Shown here: piece by piece, positions 25,699-34,877 of the stretch
How the letters are laid out: each line of letters opens with the position of its first letter
How positions within the stretch are numbered: the stretch's first letter is position 1
Source: Merismopedia glauca CCAP 1448/3
GTDB lineage: Bacteria; Cyanobacteriota; Cyanobacteriia; Cyanobacteriales; CCAP-1448
NCBI RefSeq assembly: GCF_003003775.1
Contig: NZ_PVWJ01000005.1
Coordinates: 1-64,000 of the forward strand
DNA: 64,000 nt
Direction: 5' to 3'
Program-made: the position numbers and the translations under genes
The notes under the pieces: generated by a model
Told to the model about the DNA's origin: nothing
Databases searched by the model: none
The model's input: the letters and a program-made list of their open reading frames with translations, nothing else

Positions 25699-26775
25699 TT
25701 AAACAGTAATTCCTACAGCATTCCAGCCATTTTTGACTGCTTGCTGCTCTAAACTACCAGCCCCAAACATAGAACCTGCAACCATATGAGTCATACTAGC
25801 TGCTTCTTGGAACTCGCTATCTATATTAAGATTAAGAAGGGTTTGATACCAAATTTTGCCAGTTTTGTCCCAAGCATTTCCCCCGATCTCCAAAGCAACA
25901 CGATAAAAAGCGTGATTAGGAATACCAGAGTTGATATGGACACCACCATTGTCATTTAAAGGATCGTTAGGTAGAACGACAAAATCTCTCATGTGTTTGG
26001 GTTGTGGATCTGTATCTAGAAGTGGATCGTTTTCATAGGCTTTGCCTTCTTTAAAGGTTCGTAAGCTTTTAGCTGTAGTACCTGGGCCCATAATTGCATC
26101 ACCATTAAGCCAGTCTGCTCGATCGACAGTTTGATTCAAATATTTTTGTTTAACCATCGCACCCATCGCATCGGCAAAATGCTCGTTAAGCGCGCCAGAC
26201 TGTAACTCATATTTCAAATTACTGGTGTTAGTGATTACACCATGAGTTAACTCGTGAGCCACTACATCTATTGCTTTAGTGAAGCTAATAAATAGCCTGC
26301 CATCCCCATCGCCATACAGCATTTGGTCGCCAGTCCAAAAAGCATTATTTTCTCTTGAACCAAAATGAACGCTTGAAATTAGTGACATTCCACGATTATC
26401 CAAAGAATTACGACCAAAAATATCTTTGTAAAAATCGTAAGTAACTCCTGAGTAATCGTAGGCTTCGTTCACAGCTTCATCTGTAACTGGCGGATCGCCT
26501 TCAGATCGTACCAGTGTTCCTGGAAGAGGAAATCGTCTGTTTTCCGCATTGTAAACTAGACGATATTTAGTACCTGCTGGGGAGGGAATAGCTGCCATCA
26601 TCGGCATTGTAGCCAAAGTCGATCGCACTGCCCGTGCTGCTGCGGCACTAGCCTTAGCATCAATCGCTAAACGACGAATTTCGGGATCTTCTGACTCGGT
26701 AAGGCGATCGATAACATGGGGTGGCAGAAAACAATGGAGAGGATTATGACAAGATGGGTTGTTACAAATATGCAT
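25699..26775 (-). CDS. Protealysin-like M4 metalloprotease
   Basis: 358 residues. A short protealysin-type propeptide (HCFLPPHVIDRLTESEDPEI) is followed by the thermolysin-like catalytic domain: YDFYKDIFGRNSLDN, the zinc site VVAHELTHGVI (~170-180), the third-ligand helix SGALNEHFADAMG, and the catalytic His in GGVHINSGIPNHAF. No signal peptide is seen, as in known protealysins. It cleaves peptide bonds before hydrophobic residues in characterised relatives. AAGGAG precedes the ATG. An emfourin-like inhibitor is encoded two genes away. Confidence 0.9.
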   Translation of the reverse strand: MHICNNPSCHNPLHCFLPPHVIDRLTESEDPEIRRLAIDAKASAAAARAVRSTLATMPMMAAIPSPAGTKYRLVYNAENRRFPLPGTLVRSEGDPPVTDEAVNEAYDYSGVTYDFYKDIFGRNSLDNRGMSLISSVHFGSRENNAFWTGDQMLYGDGDGRLFISFTKAIDVVAHELTHGVITNTSNLKYELQSGALNEHFADAMGAMVKQKYLNQTVDRADWLNGDAIMGPGTTAKSLRTFKEGKAYENDPLLDTDPQPKHMRDFVVLPNDPLNDNGGVHINSGIPNHAFYRVALEIGGNAWDKTGKIWYQTLLNLNIDSEFQEAASMTHMVAGSMFGAGSLEQQAVKNGWNAVGITV

Positions 26776-26804
26776 TTTGAGTTCTCCTTAGTATTGAGAT
26801 TGAT

Positions 26805-28727
26805 TTATAAGTTGGCTGTTAACCAAGCTGCTGCACCAACTACACGGGCAATATCAGCCGCATAGTCAAAATCGACAAAAGTATCCCGATCTTTGTGGTA
26901 ATTGGGATTAGGTTCAGCACTCGGAGAAGTGGGTAAGGGACCTGCAAAGAAATCTTCAGAGGTGACACAAGCTGCATAGCCACGTTGATGGAAACTAGCA
27001 TGATCGCTTCTCCCCTCAGCAGGATCTGGTTGAGTATAGATTTGAGGAGATTCTAAGTTAGGCGATAAGGTGGAAACTAGTTTCTGCAACCGTTCGGCAA
27101 GAACTTGCGATCGCTCTTGCACATCATCTGAAGCGGCATAACCAACGTGAACTTCAAAGGAACGAGGCGGGCTAACATTGTACCCAACCATATCCATTTG
27201 GTATACGCCGACAATAGGCGCAGCTATCATTGCTTGCTTTCTGGCATAAGCTTGACTACCTACTAAACCGTGTTCTTCAGCGTTAAAAAGAACAAACCGA
27301 ATCGTTCTTTTGGGTGGTTTAATAGCTGTCATTTGTTTGATAACCTCGGCGATCGCTAAGACAGCAGCAACTCCACTAGCATCATCATCGGCACCAGGCG
27401 CAGGATCTCGATCGGGATGGTAATCCCCAGGAGCGTGGCTTGAAGTAGCCGTAGAATCTAAGTGAGCAGTGACTAAAACAATTTCTTTTGATTCACTACC
27501 CTGTAGCTCGGCTTCGACATTATCCAACTTGCGTCCTTCATGAGTAAATCGATCGATTCTGATGCTGAAGTCACCGTCACCAATTTTTTCGAGATCTTTT
27601 GCTAAAGCTTCAGTGACTAAACTAATATCTGGACTGTGGATATGTCGGCTTTTAATTTTAATTGCTGTTGATTCATCAAGCGGTTTTATCCCCGCATATC
27701 TTTCTAGATATCCCCGAATTGAATCTGGGGTGATTGTTTTGAGCTTTTCTAATTCAGAATTGCTTAAAGATGGTTCAACTGTGGGTGCTTGGAGAAAGCC
27801 TGCGGTTCTAGCGTTGTTACCTGCTCCAAACGGTTCAAGTAAACTGATATCGGGCAACAGCTTAAGATTGTGTCCGTGATATGCCTCTTCAAAATGATAT
27901 TCTTCCACAGAGCGATCGCCTGGTAAGGCAATATAAATTCCTTCAGGGGAAGAAGCCAATACCCATTGCGACTGTTCATCACCCACAAAAAAGCTATTAG
28001 ATTGTCCTTGCGGGTTGAGAAAACCAGTACGAGTTTGGCGATCGTCCCGCAGTAGATATACTTCTGTTGTTAGAGGATCGCCCTCGCTACCCAGCAGATC
28101 GACTTGAAAGCCTAGATCGATGAGAGTTGGTATAGATGAGGTTGTCGCGATCGCATAAACTTGATTTCCCTTTTCTCCAGTTACATACAAGGGAACGACT
28201 GATAGACCTCTAATTGGCGATCGCCATGATTGTTCGCTTTTTTCTCCTGGAACAGTGATACGAATATATCTCAAACGGCTGCCATTTAGTACATCCTCAA
28301 CTAGAAGTGGGTGGGGTACAACTTGCCAACCCAGATCGCGAGCGGCTTTACGTTCTCTACTATCTTCCCCTACAAATAAACAATTCTGAGGTTCAGTAGC
28401 ATTACCTGCTTTTTGTGCTGCTAGACGAAAGATTTCTGGAGAGGGTTTGCTGACACCAACTACTGAACTGTAAAGCAGTAAGTTCGGCTCAAAGAAGCTA
28501 TAAATGCCAGCTTCTTCCAGCACTTTTCTCATATCATCTTCTGTTTCGTTCCCCGTGTTAGATATAATTCCTATTTTCAGACCATTATCTTTTAACTGCC
28601 GCAGAATATTTGGGATGTATGAATAGATATCTAGTCCTTCTAAACGGGAAGGAGGAGGTGATATCTTCGGAGTTCCCAAAGTATCGCCAATATCAAAAAA
28701 AACTACTGATGTTCCGATCTCATTCAT
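26805..28727 (-). CDS. HAD-like hydrolase fused to M28 aminopeptidase
   Basis: 640 residues. The N-terminal ~155 are a HAD-superfamily phosphatase-like domain: VVFFDIGDTLG (motif I, DxGDT), ISNTGNET (motif II) and VGEDSRERKAARDLGW (motif IV). A beta-rich linker follows (~160-300). Residues ~360-640 are a zinc aminopeptidase of the M28 family: VTAHLDSTA, APGADDDASGVAAVLA, LFNAEEHGLVGSQAYAR and SDHASFHQRGYAA supply the metal ligands. No signal peptide. This is the first gene of the peptidase run; AAGAGGA precedes the ATG. The domain pairing is unusual. Confidence 0.85.
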   Translation of the reverse strand: MNEIGTSVVFFDIGDTLGTPKISPPPSRLEGLDIYSYIPNILRQLKDNGLKIGIISNTGNETEDDMRKVLEEAGIYSFFEPNLLLYSSVVGVSKPSPEIFRLAAQKAGNATEPQNCLFVGEDSRERKAARDLGWQVVPHPLLVEDVLNGSRLRYIRITVPGEKSEQSWRSPIRGLSVVPLYVTGEKGNQVYAIATTSSIPTLIDLGFQVDLLGSEGDPLTTEVYLLRDDRQTRTGFLNPQGQSNSFFVGDEQSQWVLASSPEGIYIALPGDRSVEEYHFEEAYHGHNLKLLPDISLLEPFGAGNNARTAGFLQAPTVEPSLSNSELEKLKTITPDSIRGYLERYAGIKPLDESTAIKIKSRHIHSPDISLVTEALAKDLEKIGDGDFSIRIDRFTHEGRKLDNVEAELQGSESKEIVLVTAHLDSTATSSHAPGDYHPDRDPAPGADDDASGVAAVLAIAEVIKQMTAIKPPKRTIRFVLFNAEEHGLVGSQAYARKQAMIAAPIVGVYQMDMVGYNVSPPRSFEVHVGYAASDDVQERSQVLAERLQKLVSTLSPNLESPQIYTQPDPAEGRSDHASFHQRGYAACVTSEDFFAGPLPTSPSAEPNPNYHKDRDTFVDFDYAADIARVVGAAAWLTANL

Positions 28728-29712
28728 TGCTAATCCTCTTACCGTAAATCCGACTTAAAAAACTAAATTATTCTGTGAACGATGATGAAACTTTATTGTC
28801 CTCTATACCTCAAAGTACTGTCATAACGGTTTGTCTTGGCTTGAACGCTTCCCTCATTCCAAGATCTTTTTTGAATGCTCAAGCTTTCTCCTGCACTTGG
28901 ACTGAAGACATATTATCTGATTAAATTAAGAAGATTTTTTGACACAAAAACACCGTGTTACACTGCTAACAAACGTCAAACAAAAGTCAATCACCAATGC
29001 AAAAAATGGTTAATTTTAATGTTGATTAACCTCTAAAATTCTTGGGACTTTAAGAAGATAGCTATCAATTAATTCTTGTTTCTAAATAATAATCTACTTC
29101 ACTTCCAAAAAAAAGAAGAAAATATTAATTTTTTCGCAAATACTAGTTCAAAATGCATTTTCTGCATCAGAATTCAGTACTAAGTCGTAAAACCGCTTGT
29201 TTTCGATCTTACATACTTAGTAAAAAGGCTGAATTTTGACTTTCAACTTTATTTACTTGACCAAAGTATAAACAAGTAAAACTGGTTTGTCAGTTAGAAA
29301 AAGTTAGTTATTTAGGTAAAGACTTGTAAAGAAAGTCAGAGGCGATCGCCTACTACAATAGAAATAGACTTGCATCCACACTAAAAATAGGTGTCAGCAA
29401 AATGACACGATTTACTAGCTCAGGAGAGCGATCGCCCTCCTGAGCTAGATTTAGAATTCAATCCGCAGTATAATACTTTTCTTAATTTTCTTTTATGAAG
29501 TTTCGTAAAAAGTATTGTTGTAACAAGTTAGATCGAGTGGGATCGTGGCTGCCATCACTTCACTAGACTGGAAATAGAAAAAAACTCTCTAACGGTTACA
29601 GACTATAATCAAAACAAAAAGTATTGAATCAAGATTGCAAAAAGTACAGACAAAAGTAGTGAGTAAGGCTATGATTTGTGTCCCTGCTACCCAAGCTAGT
29701 GCTTCCCGACTT
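28728..29712. other. Long intergenic region between divergent transcripts
   Basis: About 980 bp, AT-rich. I see no gene. It must hold the promoters of the peptidase run (minus) and the second NB-ARC gene (plus). The most conspicuous element is a palindrome at 29415-29448. Confidence 0.6.
29415..29448. repeat. 34-bp palindrome with HIP1 at its centre
   Basis: Perfect 12-bp arms CTAGCTCAGGAG and CTCCTGAGCTAG surround AGCGATCGCC. It is not followed by a T-run on either side, so an operator or structured site is as likely as a terminator. Confidence 0.6.
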
Positions 29713-31089
29713 ATGAGTTCGCCCCATCTGGAAGAAATTATCGAACAGGTGGATGAGTTGGTGCTGGCTAAAAGGGGCAAACGCTTAACCCCAGCCGAAC
29801 TCCTGTTAATTGAGGGGGCTTGGCATAACCAAGACCACAAGGAAATAGCTAGTAATTCGTCTTACAGTCTCAACTACTTGCAACGGACGGTAGCCCGTAA
29901 GCTTTGGCCCTTGCTCTCAGAGGTGCTTGGGGTAGAAGAAATTAGTAAAAAAAGTCTGCGGCACTGTTTTGAGCAACTAGCAGTTAAAAATGGCTATATC
30001 GACCCTTCCCCTGTTGTAGTTGCGGGAGAACCGCCTCAAGCCATTAACTTTTATGGTCGCACTTTCCAACTAGCCCTTCTCAAAGAAGGGATTGCCAAAC
30101 AGCGATGCTTAACCATCATTGGCAGTGCTGGAATTGGTAAAAGTACCCTAGCTGCCAAGCTGATTGAGGATTTGAAGGCGACATCTGAAGGGGGATTTGA
30201 TTGCTTGATTTGGAGATCGATCTCCTACGCTCCCTTGCTACCTGACTTAGTGACCGATCTGCTTCAGCTTTTAGCTAGTTCCTTAGAATTAGAACTAGAT
30301 TTGAGTGCAGATCCCAGCGTCAGGATTTCTCAATTGCTAGATGTGTTGAGATCCCATCGCGTATTAGTGGTGTTAGATGCCGCCGAAGCTATATTGCGGG
30401 AAGATATTAATAACCGCGCTCATCCTTATCGGGACAAATATGGTGATTACGGGCTATTTTTCCGCCGCTTGCTCGAAGAAGAACAGCAAAGTTGTTTTAT
30501 TTTAACTAGCCGCCAACCATTTAACGATCTGGCTTTACTAGAAACCACTAGACCGATTCGGTCTTTAAAACTAGAAGGATTAGATCGAGGTGCGGCGCTG
30601 GAGTTTCTGGAATCTCAGGGATTGTCAGATCCAGAAAAATGCTCCGAACTAATTCAAACTTATCGAGGTAACCCTTCGTATCTGACAGCAGTAGTTGACC
30701 GAATCAAACACTTCTTTGGCGGTAGTCTCGAAAAATATTTCGAGTACCGAACTACTTTTGTCAATGAGGCTTTCTTAAGCCAGCAATTTAGCAGTTTGAA
30801 CCAGATTCATCAACAAATTGTCCTGTATTTGGCAAAAGAACTCTCAATTAATCCTCAACCTCTACCGATTACCAAGTTATTAAATAGTCTGAAAACTCAG
30901 ATTGCAGGAATCTCAACCTCCGAACTATTTGAGGTGCTAGAAGTGTTGGAGGCGCGATCGCTAGTTGAGGTGAGTCGAGATCCCGTGACTCAGGAAGCTA
31001 CTTTTAACCTTCAGCCAGTGGTTAAAAAGTACGTTCTGACCGATCCTTCATTGGTTCATAAGTTTCGTCAAAACCTCAAATCGGCATAA
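29713..31089 (+). CDS. NB-ARC ATPase with vMAP-type HTH head (paralogue)
   Basis: 458 residues from the ATG at 29713, chosen because it aligns with the start of the paralogue at 15503; upstream in-frame starts exist at 29671 (ATG) and 29635 (TTG). Head domain EEIIEQVDELVLAKRGKRLT; Walker A GSAGIGKS, Walker B RVLVVLDAAEAIL, FILTSRQP, and the same ending QPVVKKYVLTDPS. It has no sensor repeats of its own, but the next gene, five bases downstream, encodes a kinase with TPRs, so sensor and signalling may be split over two proteins. Confidence 0.85.
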   Translation: MSSPHLEEIIEQVDELVLAKRGKRLTPAELLLIEGAWHNQDHKEIASNSSYSLNYLQRTVARKLWPLLSEVLGVEEISKKSLRHCFEQLAVKNGYIDPSPVVVAGEPPQAINFYGRTFQLALLKEGIAKQRCLTIIGSAGIGKSTLAAKLIEDLKATSEGGFDCLIWRSISYAPLLPDLVTDLLQLLASSLELELDLSADPSVRISQLLDVLRSHRVLVVLDAAEAILREDINNRAHPYRDKYGDYGLFFRRLLEEEQQSCFILTSRQPFNDLALLETTRPIRSLKLEGLDRGAALEFLESQGLSDPEKCSELIQTYRGNPSYLTAVVDRIKHFFGGSLEKYFEYRTTFVNEAFLSQQFSSLNQIHQQIVLYLAKELSINPQPLPITKLLNSLKTQIAGISTSELFEVLEVLEARSLVEVSRDPVTQEATFNLQPVVKKYVLTDPSLVHKFRQNLKSA

Positions 31090-31094
31090 CAGGC

Positions 31095-32933
31095 GTGGCT
31101 TACTGTATTAACCCCCAATGTCAAGACCGCCAAAATCTTGATGAAGCCACAAATTGCCGCAATTGCGGCACTCCCTTACGGGTGAGCGATCGCATCACCC
31201 TAATTGCCCCTTTGCGAGAACTTGCCCAGCAGATCTACCACACCGAAATTTGGGAAGTAGAAGATTCAGGCACCAAATGGAACCCTGGAACCTCTCGTCG
31301 CGTGATGAAAGTTCTGACTAATCCAGATCCCAAACTGATTGAACTGATGCAGCGAGAAGCCCTAGTCTTGCAACTGCAACAGCATCCGGGACTCCCAAAA
31401 ACCACAGTAGACGACTACTTTACCTTTACTCCTCCTGGGGGTTGGGAACTGCACTGCTTAGTCATGCAAAAGTTTCAAGGGCAGAACCTAGAGCAACAAA
31501 TAGCAGCATCCGGGCGAATTTCCCAAGCAACCGCCCTCAACTGGCTATCTCAACTAGTAGATATCCTCGATAGCGTCCACCGTTCTGGTTTTTTCCACCG
31601 AGATATCAAGCCATCCAACATCATTCTCCAACCATCAGGTCAACTAGCTCTCATTGATTTTGGTGCCGTGCGGGAAGTCACCAATACCTACTTAGCCAAA
31701 GTCAGCAGTAATGGAGGAACGGAGACGGGAATCGGCGCGCGCGAGATTACCGCCATCAGAACCGCTCGTTACTCTCCTTTAGAACAAATTAACGGGCAAG
31801 CAGTCCCTCAATCCGACTTTTATGCCCTTGGTCGAACATTTGTGTACCTAATTACAGGTATTCCCCTGATCGATCTGCCGACGAACCAAGAAACAGGAAG
31901 GCTAATCTGGAGAAATAAAGCCTCCCACATTGACCAGCCCTGTGCCGATCTCCTTGACGATTTGATGGCTCCCTTTCCAGGGCAACGCCCCCAGAGTACT
32001 CAAGTCATCTTACAGCGTTTAGAGCGCCTCCCACTTCAATCTAAGTTAAATCGAATCTTCAAGTCCAACCCATTCAAAGTTGGGATGGTGGGGTTAGGTT
32101 TGTTAGCAGGTTGGGGCATTTACCAAACATCATTACCTATCGCTGCCAATTACTTTTTGAATCGAGGCACCAAAGCCCAATTAGAAAATCATCCCAGTGA
32201 GGCTCAACAAAACTTCCAATTAGCAATTAAATTACATCCCCAGATTACTAATACCATCTCTAACTTCTACTTCCAGCAAGCTTCCCGCGCGCTCAATCGT
32301 CCTCAAAGTGCTAGGAACTATTACGAATTAGCTATCAAATATAATCCCAATGATGTAGATGCTTACCATAATTTAGCTGTAGTTTGTCAGCAGTTAAATG
32401 ATGTCAAGTGTGTGATTAATAATTATCAAACAACTTTTAAGTTAGAGCCTAATAATTGGGAAGGACATTACAGTCTAGGTAGTTTTTATGACGAACAAGG
32501 TAATTATGAATTAGCCACCCAACAATATCAAATATCTCACCAAAAAGGAGGCGATCTAGCTGTAGATGCAGTTAACAATTTGGCTAGATTAGCTAATAGA
32601 AAAGGGCAATATAATGAAGCTATTAAATTAGCTCGTCAAGGATTAAATCTGAACCCAAACTTGGAAGTCAAAGCCTCTTTATCTAAGAACTTGAGTTGGG
32701 CTTTATTAGAGCAAAAAATGTATTCAGAGGCTCAAAATTACCTGCAAAAATCCCTTTCTTTAGATCCTCAAAGAGTCGATACTTACTGTCTCTTAGCCCA
32801 GGTGCAGGAAGCTTTAGGTAACGTAAGTGATGCCAAAGGCTCTTGGGAAGTCTGTTTGTTGGGCGATTCTAATTTGCCAGAGGTAATGGAATGGAAACAG
32901 CAGGTGCTAGAACGAGTTTTGAAGTCTAAATAG
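31095..32933 (+). CDS. Ser/Thr protein kinase with zinc ribbon, TM and TPR sensor
   Basis: 612 residues, GTG start five bases after the NB-ARC stop, so translation is probably coupled. Residues 4-25 have four Cys (CINPQC, CRNCG) as a zinc ribbon. The kinase domain (~35-310) has HRDIKPSN (catalytic loop) and IDFGAV (DFG). A membrane helix (VGMVGLGLLAGWGIY, ~325-345) separates it from ~6-7 TPRs (~355-600; for example PNDVDAYHNLAVVCQQLNDV). It phosphorylates Ser/Thr on proteins. The NB-ARC neighbour suggests a joint signalling unit. This layout is common in cyanobacterial PknB-like kinases. Confidence 0.88.
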   Translation: MAYCINPQCQDRQNLDEATNCRNCGTPLRVSDRITLIAPLRELAQQIYHTEIWEVEDSGTKWNPGTSRRVMKVLTNPDPKLIELMQREALVLQLQQHPGLPKTTVDDYFTFTPPGGWELHCLVMQKFQGQNLEQQIAASGRISQATALNWLSQLVDILDSVHRSGFFHRDIKPSNIILQPSGQLALIDFGAVREVTNTYLAKVSSNGGTETGIGAREITAIRTARYSPLEQINGQAVPQSDFYALGRTFVYLITGIPLIDLPTNQETGRLIWRNKASHIDQPCADLLDDLMAPFPGQRPQSTQVILQRLERLPLQSKLNRIFKSNPFKVGMVGLGLLAGWGIYQTSLPIAANYFLNRGTKAQLENHPSEAQQNFQLAIKLHPQITNTISNFYFQQASRALNRPQSARNYYELAIKYNPNDVDAYHNLAVVCQQLNDVKCVINNYQTTFKLEPNNWEGHYSLGSFYDEQGNYELATQQYQISHQKGGDLAVDAVNNLARLANRKGQYNEAIKLARQGLNLNPNLEVKASLSKNLSWALLEQKMYSEAQNYLQKSLSLDPQRVDTYCLLAQVQEALGNVSDAKGSWEVCLLGDSNLPEVMEWKQQVLERVLKSK

Positions 32934-33454
32934 TTGTTTTGCCGAAATAAAGACTAATTGAATAGGGGAGAGGGTGTCTTTTAAGTGTAAGTAGAACAGC
33001 ACAAATAAATCAAGGTATGTAACAAAAAGTAAACTATGCTCAAATTCTCTTCCCTCCTGCCTCCTGCCCTCTGCCTTCTGCCTTGTCTCAACGATAAATA
33101 TTCATGCCGACCTACTTATGTTTTTAAGATTGTCGGTCTGGAAGGGACAAGGGGGACAAGGGGGAGAAAGCTTGATTTTTCGTTGACGAGTTTCAGGCAC
33201 GACGAGCGCTTTAGAAAAAACATACACATGAAAGGGAGAGGGTGTAGGGTGTAGGATCAATTGGATGGGGATTCTGACCCCAATTGCTCCGAACATTGTG
33301 TGAGGTCTACTTTGGTCAATTTATTTCTCCGTAATCCACCACTTTCGGAGCGTAACGACGATAAACCCTCAAAAAAACCGCAAAATTAACATTGCCGGAA
33401 TCACCGGATGTAACATGGAGAGGTGATTTTTCCGTCAGTCAGCAGTGTGAAGTG
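32934..33454. other. Repeat-containing intergenic region
   Basis: No credible gene. Holds TGCCTYC/TGCCCTC heptamers (33057-33085), a GGGGACAA tract (~33147-33168) and a GGGTGTA tract (33239-33255). Short frames here consist of repeat sequence. Confidence 0.6.
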
Positions 33455-33796
33455 CTAAGCAACTCCATAACCTGTAAGCGGACGCTTGTAGGCAGGATGC
33501 AGTCCTAATACAATATCTTCAGGCGCAACACCCATATTTACCAATTCTTGAGCTAAATCTGCTTCCGTCATATTGCGCTGAATCCAGATTTTGCCATCTT
33601 TGAGATCGAGATGAATGAAACAGTGATAGACGCGCTTGAGTTCTTCCCAGCCCACATCTAACAGCAAATAGCGATCGCGTTCTGGATCGAATATTAGCTC
33701 AGTCTCGATTTCTGAGTTGGAGTCACAGCGATCTAAAGCCGCACGATTTTTGAGTAATTGACGGATAGCTTGGCGGTATTGCTCTATTCTTTCCAT
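33455..33796 (-). CDS. xisI: XisI-family protein (orphan)
   Basis: 113 residues, full length for the family. Conserved blocks: YRQAIRQLLKNRAAL, IETELIFDPERDRYLLLDVG, VYHCFIHLDLKDGKIWIQRN, VNMGVAPEDIVLGLHP. XisI was named for control of fdxN-element excision in heterocystous cyanobacteria together with XisH, but most copies sit in unrelated loci with toxin-antitoxin-like spread. No xisH frame was found upstream, so this copy lacks its usual partner. Confidence 0.85.
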   Translation of the reverse strand: MERIEQYRQAIRQLLKNRAALDRCDSNSEIETELIFDPERDRYLLLDVGWEELKRVYHCFIHLDLKDGKIWIQRNMTEADLAQELVNMGVAPEDIVLGLHPAYKRPLTGYGVA

Positions 33797-33995
33797 AGGC
33801 GGAAGGTAGGTAGTATAGCAAAAGTCAGGAGTCAGAAGTCAGAAGTTATTAAAACCACTTGCTTCAAGGGTTCTAGTCTTCTAAAGTGTCCTAACCTTTA
33901 TGGGTACTGCTGTAATGCTACGCGAAAGCCAGAAGTCTTACCGCATAGAGCGTTAGTGTTTCGATAGACAGGTTACTTATTTCCGCCACGATGTA

Positions 33996-34238
33996 CTAGG
34001 TTACATCTTTAACCGAAACAATGCCTGCACTACACCACATCCCTAACAACCATCGGTCAGAGTCTTTGTCTAAAGATGGTTTGAGACGAGAAGCAAAAAA
34101 ATCTTCCCATGCTTTGATGCCGTGCTGTATGACAAATTGTTTCTCAACTTCAAGAAAGCGTTCCCAAGAGCGATCGCTGATGGCACTCAGAATAGGGATT
34201 AATTCGCTAACTGGTATTTGAGTAGCTGTTTCACTCAT
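33996..34238 (-). CDS. Small hypothetical protein, third gene of a small cassette
   Basis: 80 residues from the ATG at 34238, which overlaps the previous gene's stop. It contains ISDRSWERFLEVEKQFVIQH and GIKAWEDFFASRL. It is encoded in a tight three-gene set with an RHH protein and a 70-aa protein. Possibly part of a toxin-antitoxin-like or partition module. Family not recognised. Confidence 0.5.
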   Translation of the reverse strand: MSETATQIPVSELIPILSAISDRSWERFLEVEKQFVIQHGIKAWEDFFASRLKPSLDKDSDRWLLGMWCSAGIVSVKDVT

Positions 34239-34443
34239 CTGGATCATCCTCAAAAATACAAATGATTGGTAAAGGTTCTTTCTTCGTATCAACAACTTTA
34301 ACTAATCGCATTTTTCTTTTTCTTCCTATCCTTTGACAGCGCTCCTCCGACGCGGCAGGTAGCCAATATCTTTCCTCGCTCAGATAGTCAAAAGTGCCCT
34401 CTACCCTCTCTATGCCATCGTTTGACCGATCGTTCCCTGTCAT
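34231..34443 (-). CDS. Small basic hypothetical protein, second gene of cassette
   Basis: 70 residues, with YLSEERYWLPAASEERCQRI followed by GRKRKMRLVKVVDTKKEPLP and an acidic end (FEDDPDE). It overlaps both neighbours by a few bases, so all three should be cotranslated. It may be the toxin-like partner of the RHH protein, but I do not recognise it. Confidence 0.5.
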   Translation of the reverse strand: MTGNDRSNDGIERVEGTFDYLSEERYWLPAASEERCQRIGRKRKMRLVKVVDTKKEPLPIICIFEDDPDE

Positions 34444-34673
34444 GCAGCCCCTCGATCCTCATAATTTGGAGTTGATGGTTTTTGAGACTGAGAGTCTATC
34501 CATTGTTTGACTAATTCACCGATAATTTGACTCATTGACTTATTTTGAGAAACGCAAGTTAACTTAAACTGTGTTTTCAATTCCTTATCTATATAAACGC
34601 TAAGTTCCGCATTTCCTGGAGGAATGTGTTTGGGCATCTTGACTCTTATACTCGTTACCCCGTATTCTCGCAT
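34440..34673 (-). CDS. Ribbon-helix-helix protein (ParG/CopG-like)
   Basis: 77 residues. NAELSVYIDKELKTQFKLTC provides the DNA-contacting strand and first helix, and NKSMSQIIGELVKQWID the second helix. The flexible N-terminus resembles plasmid-partition ParG-type regulators as well as antitoxins. No ParA-type ATPase lies next to it, so an antitoxin or operon repressor is the better guess. ATGA overlap with the next gene. Confidence 0.65.
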   Translation of the reverse strand: MREYGVTSIRVKMPKHIPPGNAELSVYIDKELKTQFKLTCVSQNKSMSQIIGELVKQWIDSQSQKPSTPNYEDRGAA

Positions 34674-34877
34674 CGATCTTTAGCTAATTCTACCACGTTA
34701 AACTGGTATGCGCGCATCAACCTTAGTTGATAGAGAAATTATCTTTGTGAGAGGAATTCAGCTTCTTGGCAGTCTGTAACGGCTTTTTTAGCTTTACGCC
34801 TAGTCATTTCAGGTTTAATAGCTAAATCCTGAAGTGGTAATCTGGTAACAATTGATACTTGAAGTCAGTTATGTCTC

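Noticed and set aside
33036-33254. 72-aa plus-strand open frame
   Set aside because: Built from TGCCTYC and GGGGACAA repeats, no coding character.
34330-34360. Possible small-repeat insertion in the 70-aa gene
   Set aside because: Only loose similarity to the known repeats and no empty-site logic could be shown.
34440-34673. Plasmid partition parG
   Set aside because: RHH fold fits, but no ParA partner is adjacent, so the gene symbol is not justified.
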